From contig CANMRT010000001.1 of NCBI GenBank assembly GCA_947500415.1, positions 1,080,982 through 1,144,981 on the forward strand: a stretch of DNA of 64,000 nt. The letters run 5' to 3'. The stretch comes from an uncultured Roseicyclus sp. (GTDB lineage: Bacteria > Pseudomonadota > Alphaproteobacteria > Rhodobacterales > Rhodobacteraceae). The notes under the pieces were generated by a model that saw nothing but the letters and a program-made list of their open reading frames with translations, was not told where the DNA came from and made no database searches. The translations under genes and the position numbers were made by a program. Positions 1 to 10,492 of this stretch are shown here, piece after piece; within the stretch, counting starts at the first letter, position 1; each line of letters begins with the position of its first letter.

Positions 1-751
1 GATGAACAAATTCGCGCAGGAACAGGGACTGCCCGGGATGGGCTATATTTTCTGGCGTGATCAAGGCGAGGGGATGGAAGCCGCAGGCCCGCTGGCCAAG
101 AATATCGGGCCGGAGCGGACGGAGGCCATTCGCAAGCAGTTGGACCTTGGCGTGGGTGATGCGGCGTTTTTCCTCGCCGGTAAACCTGCGGAATTCGAAG
201 GTGTCGCGGGCCGCGCACGTGTTGTGATCGGCGACGAGCTGGGGCTAACCGAGCAAAACCGCTTCGCCTTCGCCTGGATCGTCGATTTCCCGATGTATGA
301 GGCCGATGACGAGGGCAAGATCGACTTCTCACACAACCCATTCTCGATGCCACAGGGCGGGCTAAAGGCGCTGGATGGTGATCCGCTTGGCGTTTTGGGC
401 TATCAGTACGACCTTGCGTGCAACGGCTATGAGCTAGTGTCTGGCGCGATACGGAACCACAAGCCAGAGATCATGTTCAAGGCGTTTGAACTGGCCGGTT
501 ATGGCGAAGACGAGGTGCGCAAGCGTTTCGGTGGGATGGTCAATGCTTTCCAATACGGCGCGCCGCCCCACGGTGGCTGTGCGGCCGGGATTGACCGGAT
601 CGTGATGCTGCTGGCCGATACGGCCAATATCCGCGAAGTGATCCTGTTCCCGATGAACCAGCGGGCAGAAGACTTGATGATGGCTGCGCCGTCCGAGCCG
701 ATGCCGGATCAGTTGATGGAACTGGGTCTGCGCGTTATTCCACAGGACTGA
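1..751 (+). CDS. aspS: Aspartyl-tRNA synthetase, C-terminal part
   Basis: This is the 3' part of a class II aminoacyl-tRNA synthetase that charges tRNA-Asp in the cytoplasm. The frame is open to the left edge, so the gene starts outside the window. The visible piece carries the bacterial-type GAD insertion (about residues 15-95, around [20 protein letters not shown]), the aspartate-pocket stretch with FSHNPFSMP, and class II motif 3 near the end ([15 protein letters not shown], whose Arg contacts ATP), followed by the IREVILFP tail usual in AspRS. The length is as expected for the C-terminal 250 residues of a protein of about 590. It converges with the response-regulator gene downstream, 12 bp away. 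Whether it is the discriminating or the AspRS/AsnRS non-discriminating type cannot be told from this part. Confidence 0.95.
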   Translation, partial: MNKFAQEQGLPGMGYIFWRDQGEGMEAAGPLAKNIGPERTEAIRKQLDLGVGDAAFFLAGKPAEFEGVAGRARVVIGDELGLTEQNRFAFAWIVDFPMYEADDEGKIDFSHNPFSMPQGGLKALDGDPLGVLGYQYDLACNGYELVSGAIRNHKPEIMFKAFELAGYGEDEVRKRFGGMVNAFQYGAPPHGGCAAGIDRIVMLLADTANIREVILFPMNQRAEDLMMAAPSEPMPDQLMELGLRVIPQD

Positions 752-763
752 CTTTCGGGCGTT

Positions 764-1486
764 TCAGACGACCTCGGGCACGTTTTGAATGCGACCTGAG
801 AGAAGCTCGCGCATCTTTGCGCGATCCGGTGCATGCATCGTGTCCTTCATCGCAAGGGCTTGTGCCTCCAATGCTGTGTCCTTGATGCTGCGGGCGACAC
901 CAATCAGGAAGCGCTTCAGATAGCTGACAGGCGGCGTGTCGAGCGCCAACAGGTCCATGGCGTGGCTGAGATCTTCGCGCAGAGCCAGCGGGTCAGGATC
1001 GATCGAAAAGATGGAGGCCGCACGGGGGCCTTTGGGGTGCATCTCAGCCGGCAGATGGGCAAGGATGGTCGCCTGATAGGCGGCAATGCTTGCAACGGGT
1101 TTGGGCAAAAAGCCATCGGCGCCTGCTTCGATCACCTGCTGTTCCGCCGCCTCGCGTTCCGCGCCAGATGTGCCGATGATCGCTTGGACGCCGCTTCTGT
1201 TCGCCGCCATGGAGCGGATCAGGTCGAGGCCGGAGCCATCGGGTAATCCGAGGTCGACGATGGCGACGGTGGGCGAATAGACGTTGAGGTGGCGTTCAGC
1301 GGACGCCAGGCAATCGGCACGGCGCAGACGCGCCCCGGACCGCAGGCTCATAAGGCGGACGGCCTCAGACGCATATCGGCTGTCTTCAACGACCAGGATC
1401 GTCAGGCCAAGCAGTGGGCGTTCGGCAGTGGGTTGTGGCTTTAACTCAAATTCGGAATGCAGGTCGTCCATTGTTCGTGCCCCCAT
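764..1486 (-). CDS. Response regulator receiver-domain protein
   Basis: A 240-residue protein with one CheY-like receiver domain (about residues 25-145) and a C-terminal part of about 90 residues with no DNA-binding or catalytic domain I recognise. Receiver hallmarks are the acidic pocket in ILVVEDSRY, the phospho-acceptor Asp in VDLGLPDGSG, the GTSG switch segment and the conserved Lys in FLPKP. The tail may be a helical partner-binding module, so it probably works as a phosphorelay intermediate or a protein-interaction output. No histidine kinase is adjacent; a hybrid kinase lies at the far end of the window, but nothing links the two. The start could equally be the ATG five codons further in. 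Confidence 0.8.
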   Translation of the reverse strand: MGARTMDDLHSEFELKPQPTAERPLLGLTILVVEDSRYASEAVRLMSLRSGARLRRADCLASAERHLNVYSPTVAIVDLGLPDGSGLDLIRSMAANRSGVQAIIGTSGAEREAAEQQVIEAGADGFLPKPVASIAAYQATILAHLPAEMHPKGPRAASIFSIDPDPLALREDLSHAMDLLALDTPPVSYLKRFLIGVARSIKDTALEAQALAMKDTMHAPDRAKMRELLSGRIQNVPEVV

Positions 1487-1627
1487 GAGAAGGAATGATT
1501 CCCTTTGGTCTGCGCCAAACTTGCACGCTCACGGTTTATGAATGGTAAATGCGACACTGGCCGACCTTGTCAGTCGTGGACGGTCGGGCCATATCCAGCG
1601 AAACCAAGTTAACTTGCGGGACACACC

Positions 1628-2032
1628 ATGATCGGACGCCTCAATCACGTAGCCATCGCCGTGCCAGACCTTGACGCAGCCGCAGCACAGTACCGCGACA
1701 CCCTTGGCGCGCAGGTCGGAGCCCCGCAGGATGAGCCGGACCATGGCGTCACAGTGGTTTTCATCGAACTGCCGAACACCAAGATCGAGCTTCTTTATCC
1801 GCTTGGGGATAACTCTCCCATATCTGCGTTTTTGGAAAAGAATCCGTCTGGTGGGATGCATCATGTCTGTTATGAGGTTGAGGATATTCTAGAGGCGCGG
1901 GATCATCTGAAAGCCCAAGGAGCGCGCGTTCTGGGTGACGGGGAGCCCAAGATCGGTGCCCATGGCAAACCGGTTCTTTTCCTGCATCCGAAGGACTTCA
2001 CCGGCACACTGGTCGAGTTGGAGCAAGTCTGA
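1628..2032 (+). CDS. mce: Methylmalonyl-CoA epimerase
   Basis: A 134-residue glyoxalase/VOC-fold protein that interconverts (2R)- and (2S)-methylmalonyl-CoA, linking propionyl-CoA carboxylase to methylmalonyl-CoA mutase. The start GRLNHVAIAVPDLDAA, the central GGMHHVCYEVEDI and the C-terminal GTLVELEQ supply the His and Glu metal ligands of the family, and the length is standard. Its stop overlaps the start of the DUF1467 gene (TGATG), an arrangement common in Rhodobacterales. In this group the enzyme is used for propionate and odd-chain or branched-chain catabolism and in ethylmalonyl-CoA-type acetate assimilation. The identification is secure at family level; substrate is by homology. Confidence 0.92.
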   Translation: MIGRLNHVAIAVPDLDAAAAQYRDTLGAQVGAPQDEPDHGVTVVFIELPNTKIELLYPLGDNSPISAFLEKNPSGGMHHVCYEVEDILEARDHLKAQGARVLGDGEPKIGAHGKPVLFLHPKDFTGTLVELEQV

Positions 2033-2319
2033 TGGGCATCGTCACAGGCATCGTCCTTTATGCGATCATCTGGTTCATGACACTGCTTGTGGCGCTTCAG
2101 GTGCGGGTGACGAGCCAGGATGAAGCGGGCGAACGCGTGGCGGGCACCCATGGCTCCGCCCCTGCCGATGCGCAGCTGAAGACTCGGATCAAATGGACCA
2201 GCTTGGTGGCGGCAGGCATCTGGGCAGTGATCGCTGCAATCATAATCTTCGAGCTGATCACGCTGGAAGACATCGACCTGTTCACCCGGTTCGGGATGGG
2301 CTCGTCTGGCGACCGTTGA
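2032..2319 (+). CDS. DUF1467 family membrane protein
   Basis: A 95-residue protein of unknown function with two predicted membrane helices (about residues 3-24 and 60-83). Between them is a short polar stretch, VRVTSQDEAGERVAGTHGSAP, typical of the DUF1467 family found next to mce in many alphaproteobacteria. Translation is probably coupled to mce through the TGATG overlap. The last 38 bp overlap, tail to tail, the EI24-family gene on the other strand. No enzyme motif is visible. Confidence 0.8.
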   Translation: MGIVTGIVLYAIIWFMTLLVALQVRVTSQDEAGERVAGTHGSAPADAQLKTRIKWTSLVAAGIWAVIAAIIIFELITLEDIDLFTRFGMGSSGDR

Positions 2320-2995
2320 GCATGTGGTAGAGGTGCGTGAACGTCGCCGCGCCTAGGATCGGGACGAGGATGTTCACCACTGGGATCGTCAGCGGAACGG
2401 CCATCAGGACCCCCGCGGCAAACAACGTGGGACGGTTTTTCTTGCGGAACTCGGCAGCACCCGCCGCGTCGTGGCGGCGCAAGGCCACCATTTGACCGTA
2501 TTCGCGGCCGATCAGGATGCCGTTCACAACCCAGAATAGGACGGGCGCGAGCGGAGCGAAGATCAGGTAAAGGATCAGCGCCAGAAGGTTCACGACCGCG
2601 AGCAACCCCAGAAATTTTGCAACGTCCACAAGGGCTTCGCCGATCGTGAGGCCGCGTGCTGGGGGCAGGCCGGGATAGTGACGGTCTTCGACGGCTTCCG
2701 ACACCCGGTCGAGGAAAATACCCATGAAGGCGGCGGACACGGGCACCATCAGGAAGATGGATAGCACCAACATCAACGGGATACCTGCGATGGTCAGCGC
2801 GTTGTCGATCCAGTTGACCTCTCCGATCCAGGGCAGGGTGAACGTGTCGGGCACGAACCATCCGACGACGCCCGCGAAAACGCCGTAGAAGCCAACCAGC
2901 AGACCTATGGTCAACAATAGGCCGAGGCCCAAAACGCCAAGGAAGCGGCTGTCCGTCAATTGACCAAGGGCTTTGAAAAAGGCGTTTAGAATCAT
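2282..2995 (-). CDS. EI24/CysZ-like integral membrane protein
   Basis: A 237-residue membrane protein of the EI24 domain family, to which the sulfate channel CysZ belongs. Hydrophobic helices lie near residues 18-45, 65-90, 130-160 and 195-225, with the conserved-looking SAAFMGIFLDRVSEAVEDRHYPG segment after the second group of helices. Whether it transports sulfate is not shown: no cys genes are nearby. Its ATG overlaps the TGA of the nitroreductase gene upstream (ATGA), so the two are translated together. The 3' end overlaps the convergent DUF1467 gene by 38 bp. Confidence 0.75.
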   Translation of the reverse strand: MILNAFFKALGQLTDSRFLGVLGLGLLLTIGLLVGFYGVFAGVVGWFVPDTFTLPWIGEVNWIDNALTIAGIPLMLVLSIFLMVPVSAAFMGIFLDRVSEAVEDRHYPGLPPARGLTIGEALVDVAKFLGLLAVVNLLALILYLIFAPLAPVLFWVVNGILIGREYGQMVALRRHDAAGAAEFRKKNRPTLFAAGVLMAVPLTIPVVNILVPILGAATFTHLYHMLNGRQTSPSRTG

Positions 2996-3585
2996 TCGTC
3001 TATCCAGGTTGTCAGGGCGTCAACATCGGGGCGCGGGCGGTCAGGAGGCGTGCGGATCTCGTTTCCTATGTGGATAAAGCCCGCGACCGTTTCATGGGGG
3101 AAAAGGTCCAGGCCTTGCGTCAGAAACGTACGATCCGTGGCGCGCCAACCTGTGAGCCAGACAGCACCCCAACCGGACGCGAGCGTGGCATTGAGAAGGC
3201 TGAGGCACGCGGAGGCGGCAGAGGCATATTGTTCAGTCTCGGGCACTTTGTCGGAGGGTTTCGGGGCCGAGATCACCGCCACAATCAGATGCGCCGTGTC
3301 GAACCCGCTGGCATCCTTTTCGATGCGTTCGGGCGAAATCCCAAGCTCTGCACCTCGGGTGCGGGTGAGGGCGGCAAGCCGCTCAATGGCGGCGCGGCGC
3401 ACCACGATCAGCCGCCAGGGTTCCAACTTTCCATGATCGGGCACGCGCAGTGCAGCGGTCAGTAGATTCCGAAGAGTCGCATCGTCCGGCACCTCAGGCC
3501 CCAACATGCGCGGGGGGCGCGAACGGCGGGACAGTAGAAACTCAAGAGTTTCGGGGTTTGGCGAAAGGGGGCGCGGGTCCGTCAT
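2992..3585 (-). CDS. Nitroreductase family flavoprotein
   Basis: An FMN-dependent oxidoreductase of the nitroreductase superfamily, YdjA-like in size (197 residues from the chosen start). FMN-phosphate contacts are seen in SRRSRPPRML near the N-terminus, followed by PDHGKLEPWRLIVV and a GWGAVWLTGW segment that forms the flavin and dimer contacts. The frame also has a GTG at 3648 that overlaps the topA stop as GTGA, which would add 21 residues; I prefer the internal ATG at 3585 because the family normally begins just before the LEFLLSRRS motif. The gene follows topA on the same strand and overlaps the EI24-family gene. The physiological substrate is unknown. Confidence 0.82.
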   Translation of the reverse strand: MTDPRPLSPNPETLEFLLSRRSRPPRMLGPEVPDDATLRNLLTAALRVPDHGKLEPWRLIVVRRAAIERLAALTRTRGAELGISPERIEKDASGFDTAHLIVAVISAPKPSDKVPETEQYASAASACLSLLNATLASGWGAVWLTGWRATDRTFLTQGLDLFPHETVAGFIHIGNEIRTPPDRPRPDVDALTTWIDE

Positions 3586-3644
3586 GGCCTCGATGTCGGG
3601 CACGGAGCGCGCCAGATCAAGTCCGCGCGCCCCGAATTCCCTGA

Positions 3645-6338
3645 TCACTCAGCCTTTTTGGCGGTTTTCTTCTTCGGCGCGGCCTTCTTTTTCTTGGCTG
3701 CGGGCTTTTTCTTGCCCGACTTAGCGGCGCGTTCCGCAATCAATTCAACTGCCTGCTCAATCGTAATGGCCTCAGGCTCGATCGTGTCGGGGATCGTTGC
3801 GTTGATCTTGTCCCATTTCACGTAAGGTCCGTATTTGCCTTTCATGACATTGACCGGCCCGCCGGCGTCTGGGTGTTCGCCAAGCTCGCGCAGAGGTTTG
3901 GCCGCCTGACCACGCCCACCGCGGGAGGCAACCTTTTCGGCCAGCAGTTGCACAGCGCGGTTCATGCCGACCGTAAAGACCTCATCCAAGCTTTCGAGAT
4001 TGGCGTTGGTCCCACCCCGATCAGAGGTGCTGTCGGCGTGTTTGATGTAGGGGCCGTAACGTCCGATGTTGGCCCATACCATCACACCGTCTTCGGGATG
4101 CAATCCGATCTGGCGCGGCAGGGACAACAGCATCAGGGCGCGCTCCATATCCAGATCTTCTGCGGGCCAATGTTTGGGAACCGACTGGCGAGGCGGCTTC
4201 TTGTTGTCGTCCGTGACGGCACCGCGTTGCACGTAGGGGCCGAAACGACCCTTGAAGACGCGGATTTCGTCGCCATCGTCGGTGCCAAGAAGCTTTCCGT
4301 CGGGCGGAATGGCAGAGGCTTCGGCTTCTGGATCGGGCGGGCCGAACGGGCGGGTGTAACGACATTCGGGGTAGTTGGAGCATCCGATGAACGCCCCGCC
4401 CGAGCGTGCCGTTCTCATCGACAACTGACCGAGGCCGCAGTTCGGGCATTGGCGCGGCGGGGAGCCGTCCTCATTGGGCGGGAACAGATGCGGCTCCAGC
4501 ACCTCGTTGATCTTTTCCAGCACGTCGGTGATCCGCAGCTCCGCAGTTTCCTCGATCGCGGCGTGGAAGTCTTTCCAGAAACGGTCGAGCACGTCCTTGT
4601 AGTGGCGATCACCGGCGGAAACCTCATCAAGCTGGTTTTCCAGATCGGCAGTGAAGTCGTAGCCCACGTATTTGCGGAAATAGCTGGACAGGAAGACCGT
4701 CACGAGGCGGCCCTTGTCTTCGGGGATCAGGCGGCCCCTGTCCTTGATGACGTAGCCGCGGTTTTGGATCGTATCCATGATGGAGGCGTAGGTGGACGGG
4801 CGGCCAATGCCGAGTTCTTCCATGCGTTTGACCAGCGTCGCCTCGGTGTAGCGGGGCGGGGGCTGGGTGTGGTGCTGTTGGCCGAGAACTGCACCGTTGG
4901 CCGACAGAAGGGCGGCTTTGGAGCGGCGCAGATCGCCGTCTTCTTCTATAATATCGTCGCCCGCGAGTTTGACGTAATCGCTTGCAAGCCCTTCACCAGC
5001 CAGCGCCATTGCATCGCCCTGCGTGACCTGCGGCAAGCGGCGGCTGTCCTCGTCGTCGGACTGCACGTCGTCGCGGCCTTCCTCGTAGACCTTGAGGAAA
5101 CCGTCGAACAAAACAACCTGACCGGTCGCGCGCAGCTCAACCTCACCGGCTTTGTCGCCTATGGTCACGGTTGTGCGTTCCATGCGCGCGGCTTCCATCT
5201 GGGAGGCAATTGTGCGTTTCCAGATCAAGTCGTAGAGCTTGCGCTGGTCGTCTTCGGACAGCTTCAGATCGGCCGCCGCCTTGGACATATCCGTCGGGCG
5301 GATACATTCGTGGGCTTCCTGCGCGTTCTTGGCCTTGTTCTTATAAATCCGCGGCTTGCCGGGAACGTAGGCCTCGCCGTAGCGGTCCTTAACGGCAGAA
5401 CGTGCGTCATCGACGGCCTCTGGCGCCATGTCGATGCCGTCCGTCCGCATGTAAGTGACGTGCCCGGCCTCGTAGAGGCGCTGTGCCGTGGACATACACG
5501 CCCGTGCGCCCATACCGAATTTACGGCTCGCCTCCTGCTGGAGCGTTGAGGTCATGAAGGGCGGAGAGGGGTTGCGTGACGTCGGCTTGGCCTCAACCTC
5601 GCGCACTTCCAGCGTGCGGGAGGCGACGGCCTGCACCGCAAGACCCGTTTCGGCAGCGGTGGGCAGATCGTAGCGGTCGAGTTTCTTGCCACCCAAAACG
5701 GTCAGGCGCGCCTCAAGGTTCTGTCCACGCGGCGTTTGCAGCATGGCGCGGACGGACCAGTATTCACGGGCGTTGAAGGCCTCAATCTCCATCTCGCGTT
5801 CTACCACGAGGCGGAGGCAGACGGATTGCACGCGGCCCGCGGATTTCGCCCCGGGCAGTTTGCGCCAGAGAACAGGCGAGAGCGTGAAGCCTACCAAGTA
5901 GTCCAGCGCGCGGCGGGCGAGGTAGGCCTCGACCAGTTCCATATCGACCTGGCGCGGCTCGGCCATGGCCTTGGTCACGGCGTCCTTGGTGATGGCGTTG
6001 AAAGTCACCCGGCTGACCGGCGTGTCCTTTTTGATGGCCTTGCGGGAGGTCAGCGCCTCTTGGAGGTGCCAGCTGATTGCCTCCCCCTCACGGTCGGGGT
6101 CGGTGGCGAGGATCAGGGCGGGGTCATCTTTCAGGGCATCGACGATGGCTTTGACGTGTTTCTTGGAATCAGAAGCCACTTCCCACTTCATCGCGAAGGC
6201 GTCATCCGGGTCCACCGAGCCGTCCTTTGACGGCAGGTCGCGGACGTGGCCGTAGGAGGCGAGAACCGTGTAATCCTTGCCCAGATACTTGTTGATTGTC
6301 TTGGCCTTGGCCGGGGATTCGACAACAACAACGGGCAT
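3645..6338 (-). CDS. topA: DNA topoisomerase I (type IA)
   Basis: Relaxes negatively supercoiled DNA through a transient 5'-phosphotyrosine break. From the chosen start the protein is 897 residues. The Toprim domain is N-terminal (Glu8 in VVVESPAKAK, DPDRE at 80-84), and the catalytic Tyr is residue 296 in THVTYMRTDG-type context (AGHVTYMRTDG). The C-terminal third has a four-cysteine zinc ribbon beginning CPNCG, three repeats of the type GRFGPYVQ, GRYGPYIK and GKYGPYVK, and a Lys/Ala-rich basic tail that probably grips DNA. The open frame extends 54 codons further upstream, but that part is Pro/Thr-rich and not family-like, while MPVVVVESP is the standard start and has AAAGGTG nine bases ahead. 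It lies 207 bp downstream of dprA on the same strand, a common pairing. Confidence 0.96.
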   Translation of the reverse strand: MPVVVVESPAKAKTINKYLGKDYTVLASYGHVRDLPSKDGSVDPDDAFAMKWEVASDSKKHVKAIVDALKDDPALILATDPDREGEAISWHLQEALTSRKAIKKDTPVSRVTFNAITKDAVTKAMAEPRQVDMELVEAYLARRALDYLVGFTLSPVLWRKLPGAKSAGRVQSVCLRLVVEREMEIEAFNAREYWSVRAMLQTPRGQNLEARLTVLGGKKLDRYDLPTAAETGLAVQAVASRTLEVREVEAKPTSRNPSPPFMTSTLQQEASRKFGMGARACMSTAQRLYEAGHVTYMRTDGIDMAPEAVDDARSAVKDRYGEAYVPGKPRIYKNKAKNAQEAHECIRPTDMSKAAADLKLSEDDQRKLYDLIWKRTIASQMEAARMERTTVTIGDKAGEVELRATGQVVLFDGFLKVYEEGRDDVQSDDEDSRRLPQVTQGDAMALAGEGLASDYVKLAGDDIIEEDGDLRRSKAALLSANGAVLGQQHHTQPPPRYTEATLVKRMEELGIGRPSTYASIMDTIQNRGYVIKDRGRLIPEDKGRLVTVFLSSYFRKYVGYDFTADLENQLDEVSAGDRHYKDVLDRFWKDFHAAIEETAELRITDVLEKINEVLEPHLFPPNEDGSPPRQCPNCGLGQLSMRTARSGGAFIGCSNYPECRYTRPFGPPDPEAEASAIPPDGKLLGTDDGDEIRVFKGRFGPYVQRGAVTDDNKKPPRQSVPKHWPAEDLDMERALMLLSLPRQIGLHPEDGVMVWANIGRYGPYIKHADSTSDRGGTNANLESLDEVFTVGMNRAVQLLAEKVASRGGRGQAAKPLRELGEHPDAGGPVNVMKGKYGPYVKWDKINATIPDTIEPEAITIEQAVELIAERAAKSGKKKPAAKKKKAAPKKKTAKKAE

Positions 6339-6545
6339 GGATGGGACACCTTTCAAGGAGGGTTCGGTTGGCGGCGGAACATGTGGGGCCTTGGGGGGAG
6401 ATGTCAATGCGCCGTGTTTTGGAGGTGCGCTTTGCGTGGGTTTGGCGGGCCAAAAGGGGCGTGCAGTTTGCGCGGCACCGGAGGGATTTTGCATTTGCAT
6501 AGAACAATGAGGGGCAGGGCGCGTCCGGAGTGGGGACGGGCGCGC

Positions 6546-7727
6546 TTAGGCGTCGGTCAGGTGCACCATCCCGCCCGGGGCGCGTCGCAGATGGCCGGAA
6601 AGTTCGAGGACCGCGAGCGCTTGGGAGAGATCGCGGGCATTGGTTTCGAGGTCGCGGACCAGTTGATCTTCGGCAATTGGCACCGGGCCGAGCAGGGCAA
6701 GGATGCGCTGTTCGAGCGGATCGGAGGGAGTTTTTTGTTTGGGCACCGGGGCTTGGACGGCAGCAACGCTTGGGGCGCGTAGAGGTGTCGCGGGCGTGCC
6801 GAGCGCCTCGATCACATCATCTGCGCCGCGGATCAGAGTGGCCCCATCGCGCAGAAGGATATTGCCACCTGAAGCGCGGCTGTCCATCGGGTGGCCCGGC
6901 ACGGCCATGACCTCACGCCCCTGATCGGCGGCCATGCGGGCGGTGATGAGCGAGCCTGAGCGCGCGGCGGCCTCGATCACGATCACGCCTTGTGCGAGCC
7001 CTGACACGATGCGGTTGCGGCGCGGGAAGTGGCGTGCTTGCGGTTGCAGGCCGAGCGGTTGTTCGGAAAGGCGCAGGCCGTTTGCCGTGATGTCCGCGGC
7101 GAGGTCCGCGTTTTCGGACGGGTAGACGACATCGACGCCCCCGGCCATTACGGCAATCGTGCCGGTCGGAAGGCTCGCGGCATGGGCCAGCGCATCGATG
7201 CCGCGTGCGAGGCCCGAGACAACGGTAAAGCCAGCCTCGCCCAATTCAGTAGTCAGCTTGCGGGCCATCCGCGCGCCAAGGCTGGAGGCGTTGCGTGTGC
7301 CGACAATGGCAACGCAGGGCCGCGCCATGAGAGAGGCCTGGCCCATCGCCCAAAGTACGGGTGGCGCGTCAGAAATTTCCGCCAGAAGGTCGGGATAGTC
7401 GGCATCGCCAAGGCAAATCATTCGTGCGCCTGCGCGGGCGGCGGCGCGGAGTTCGGCCTTCACGACAGGTTCAGGGCAGGGCTCGTAATCTGAAACGCCA
7501 GCGGCTTTGGCGACTTCCGGCAAAGCGGCGAGGGCGGCCTTGGCAGAGCCGTGTTCGGCCAACAAACGCAAGTAGGTTGCAGGCCCAACGCGGCGCGAGC
7601 GGATCAGACGAAGGCGCGTCGCGCGGTCATCGTCGCTGGCGGATGGAGGCGGCAGAAAACCCGCCGGTGCCTCTGAGAGGCCGGGGTCAGGGGCGTAGTG
7701 CAGTTGAGAATCGGGTGCGGTCCACAT
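6546..7727 (-). CDS. dprA: DNA-processing protein DprA/Smf
   Basis: Loads RecA onto incoming single-stranded DNA during natural transformation. The 393-residue protein has a SAM-like N-terminal helical region, then the Rossmann-fold core (GTRNASSLGARMA, SGLARGIDALAH, FPRRNRIVSGLAQGVIVIEA, GREVMAVPGHP) and a C-terminal winged-helix DprA domain over about the last 70 residues. All family hallmarks are intact. The gene sits immediately upstream of topA on the same strand. Other competence genes are absent here, so competence itself cannot be inferred. The gene is conserved in non-competent bacteria too. Confidence 0.95.
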   Translation of the reverse strand: MWTAPDSQLHYAPDPGLSEAPAGFLPPPSASDDDRATRLRLIRSRRVGPATYLRLLAEHGSAKAALAALPEVAKAAGVSDYEPCPEPVVKAELRAAARAGARMICLGDADYPDLLAEISDAPPVLWAMGQASLMARPCVAIVGTRNASSLGARMARKLTTELGEAGFTVVSGLARGIDALAHAASLPTGTIAVMAGGVDVVYPSENADLAADITANGLRLSEQPLGLQPQARHFPRRNRIVSGLAQGVIVIEAAARSGSLITARMAADQGREVMAVPGHPMDSRASGGNILLRDGATLIRGADDVIEALGTPATPLRAPSVAAVQAPVPKQKTPSDPLEQRILALLGPVPIAEDQLVRDLETNARDLSQALAVLELSGHLRRAPGGMVHLTDA

Positions 7728-7762
7728 GGGAACAGGCTTGGCGGGAATTGGTTAACGGTTCG

Positions 7763-8248
7763 TTACCGAGCCGGTTCAAGCAGCGCATCGGGTGCAATCC
7801 AGCGGGTGGCGCACCAAAGGACAATAGCGTGAAGCGCCACAATCGGTGAAAGGATCAGCATAGCCCCTATGGCTGCGGCTGTTGGATCCAAGAGCTGGTA
7901 GATCAGCCCTATTCCAAGTGGCAAAAAAAATGCAGCGAGCAATGCTGCGCCCCATCCTGCAACGCCCAACCGCATGGCCCATGCACCAAGCAGCAAGGCA
8001 AGTGGCACCGCATAGATACCGGCAAACAGGGCCATGAAAGCCAGTCCCGCAAACGATCCGACAGCCTGGAAGGCCGGTATCTCAAGCTGCGCACCAAGCA
8101 ACAGGAAGGGAAGGCCGATCGCGAGCATGATGGCTGCCGGTCCAAGCAATGTCGCAAGGCCGATTTTCACAATTGCGCCTGCTGTCAGGTGACGATGTCC
8201 AAAGCGCCGCGACCGAAAGGTGGGGTTGAAGAAGCCCGGATTGCTCAT
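7763..8248 (-). CDS. Small polytopic membrane protein
   Basis: A 161-residue hydrophobic protein with four to five predicted membrane helices between about residues 25 and 150; I recognise no family. The start MSNPGFFNP is chosen because its ATG overlaps the stop of the acetyltransferase gene as ATGA; an ATG 13 codons upstream would overlap more. It is the last gene of the apparent tldD-acetyltransferase-membrane protein operon and lies 35 bp before dprA on the same strand. No catalytic or transport signature is visible. Confidence 0.7.
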   Translation of the reverse strand: MSNPGFFNPTFRSRRFGHRHLTAGAIVKIGLATLLGPAAIMLAIGLPFLLLGAQLEIPAFQAVGSFAGLAFMALFAGIYAVPLALLLGAWAMRLGVAGWGAALLAAFFLPLGIGLIYQLLDPTAAAIGAMLILSPIVALHAIVLWCATRWIAPDALLEPAR

Positions 8249-8735
8249 GCGTTTGGAACCAATCGTTTGGTCATGATCTGCACGCACAGAACGAATTTCC
8301 CCGTACCCTCCGCGGTGTCGAGAGGCATGTCAGCCTGCTCTCCCAATTGCCAGCCCTCGCGCTGATAGAAGCGGATGGCCCTTGGGTTTTCGATCAAAAC
8401 ATCAAGCCAAGCGTCCCCGACGCCAGATTGTGCAATCCTGCGTTCCGCGTCGGCCAAAAGGGCGGAGGCGATCCCGGTTCCACGCGCCTCCGGGGCGAGA
8501 AACAATTGGTGCATCTCATCCCCGCGGATGATGCACAGACCCAAGGGGCTGCCAATGGTTCCGACGGTGCGAAGGTGCGGCAGAAGATCGGGCAATCGTG
8601 TGCGGAAATCGTCGATCGTCCGGGCTGCGACCAGTTCCTGCGGGACGTGGGCAGCATGGGCCTCGTGCCAGGCGTCGTACCAAACGCGTGCCAGCACATC
8701 AATCTCGGACGGGGCGGCGTTGCGGATTGGCAGGT

Positions 8736-8739
<4 letters not shown>
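8245..8739 (-). CDS. GNAT family N-acetyltransferase
   Basis: A 164-residue acetyl-CoA-dependent acyltransferase. Motif A, which binds the pyrophosphate of acetyl-CoA, is seen in LFLAPEARGTGIASALLADAE, and the C-terminal half has the usual ENPRAIRFYQREGW strand-helix. The substrate is unknown. The start is taken as GTG at 8739 because it overlaps the tldD stop as GTGA and gives a normal GNAT N-terminus (VNLPIRNAAPSEIDVLARVW); the longer open frame would add 29 basic residues inside tldD. It is followed, also overlapping, by a small membrane protein. Confidence 0.85.
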
Positions 8740-10160
<1,421 letters not shown>

Positions 10161-10492
10161 TGGCATCTCCTGAACTCTTGGGCTTTACATAAGGTGTTTT
10201 GGGGGAGGTGCGACACCCCGTCTCGGGCTAGATGGTAATTTCGAGGTGCTTTGCTTGGCTGAGGGACGTTTTCCCTTTGGAAACACGGGAATTGGGCACC
10301 CGCGCGCCCTGCTATGCAGGACGCTTACGGTGCTTCGCGCGCCGCTGCGCGGCGCGCTGAAGTGAGACAATTTACACCACTCCCTTGCGCGTCTGAACGC
10401 TATATGGTCTGGCCAAATCGGAACAGGACCGGAACCGGCCAGCGGGTATCGCCCTGCTTGGGAACGACCGAACGGACAACAGGACAGACCAC
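10161..10492. other. Divergent tldD/ctaC intergenic region with hairpin
   Basis: About 330 bp without a credible gene separates tldD (leftward) from ctaC (rightward) and must hold both promoters. The clearest structure is a perfect hairpin at 10337-10357, GCGCGCCGC-TGC-GCGGCGCGC, with no T-run after it, so it is not a typical terminator. A weaker stem GTTTTCC/GGAAAC lies at about 10270-10286. If ctaC is transcribed from upstream of the hairpin, its mRNA would carry a structured leader. Confidence 0.5.

Noticed and set aside
3873-5549. Open frame of 558 codons on the plus strand opposite topA.
   Set aside because: It is antisense to topA, whose domains and motifs are complete; the frame is a shadow of GC-rich coding DNA.
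6339-6500. N-terminal extension of topA by 54 codons.
   Set aside because: The Pro/Thr-rich extension does not resemble any topoisomerase and the internal ATG before PVVVVESP has a proper ribosome site.
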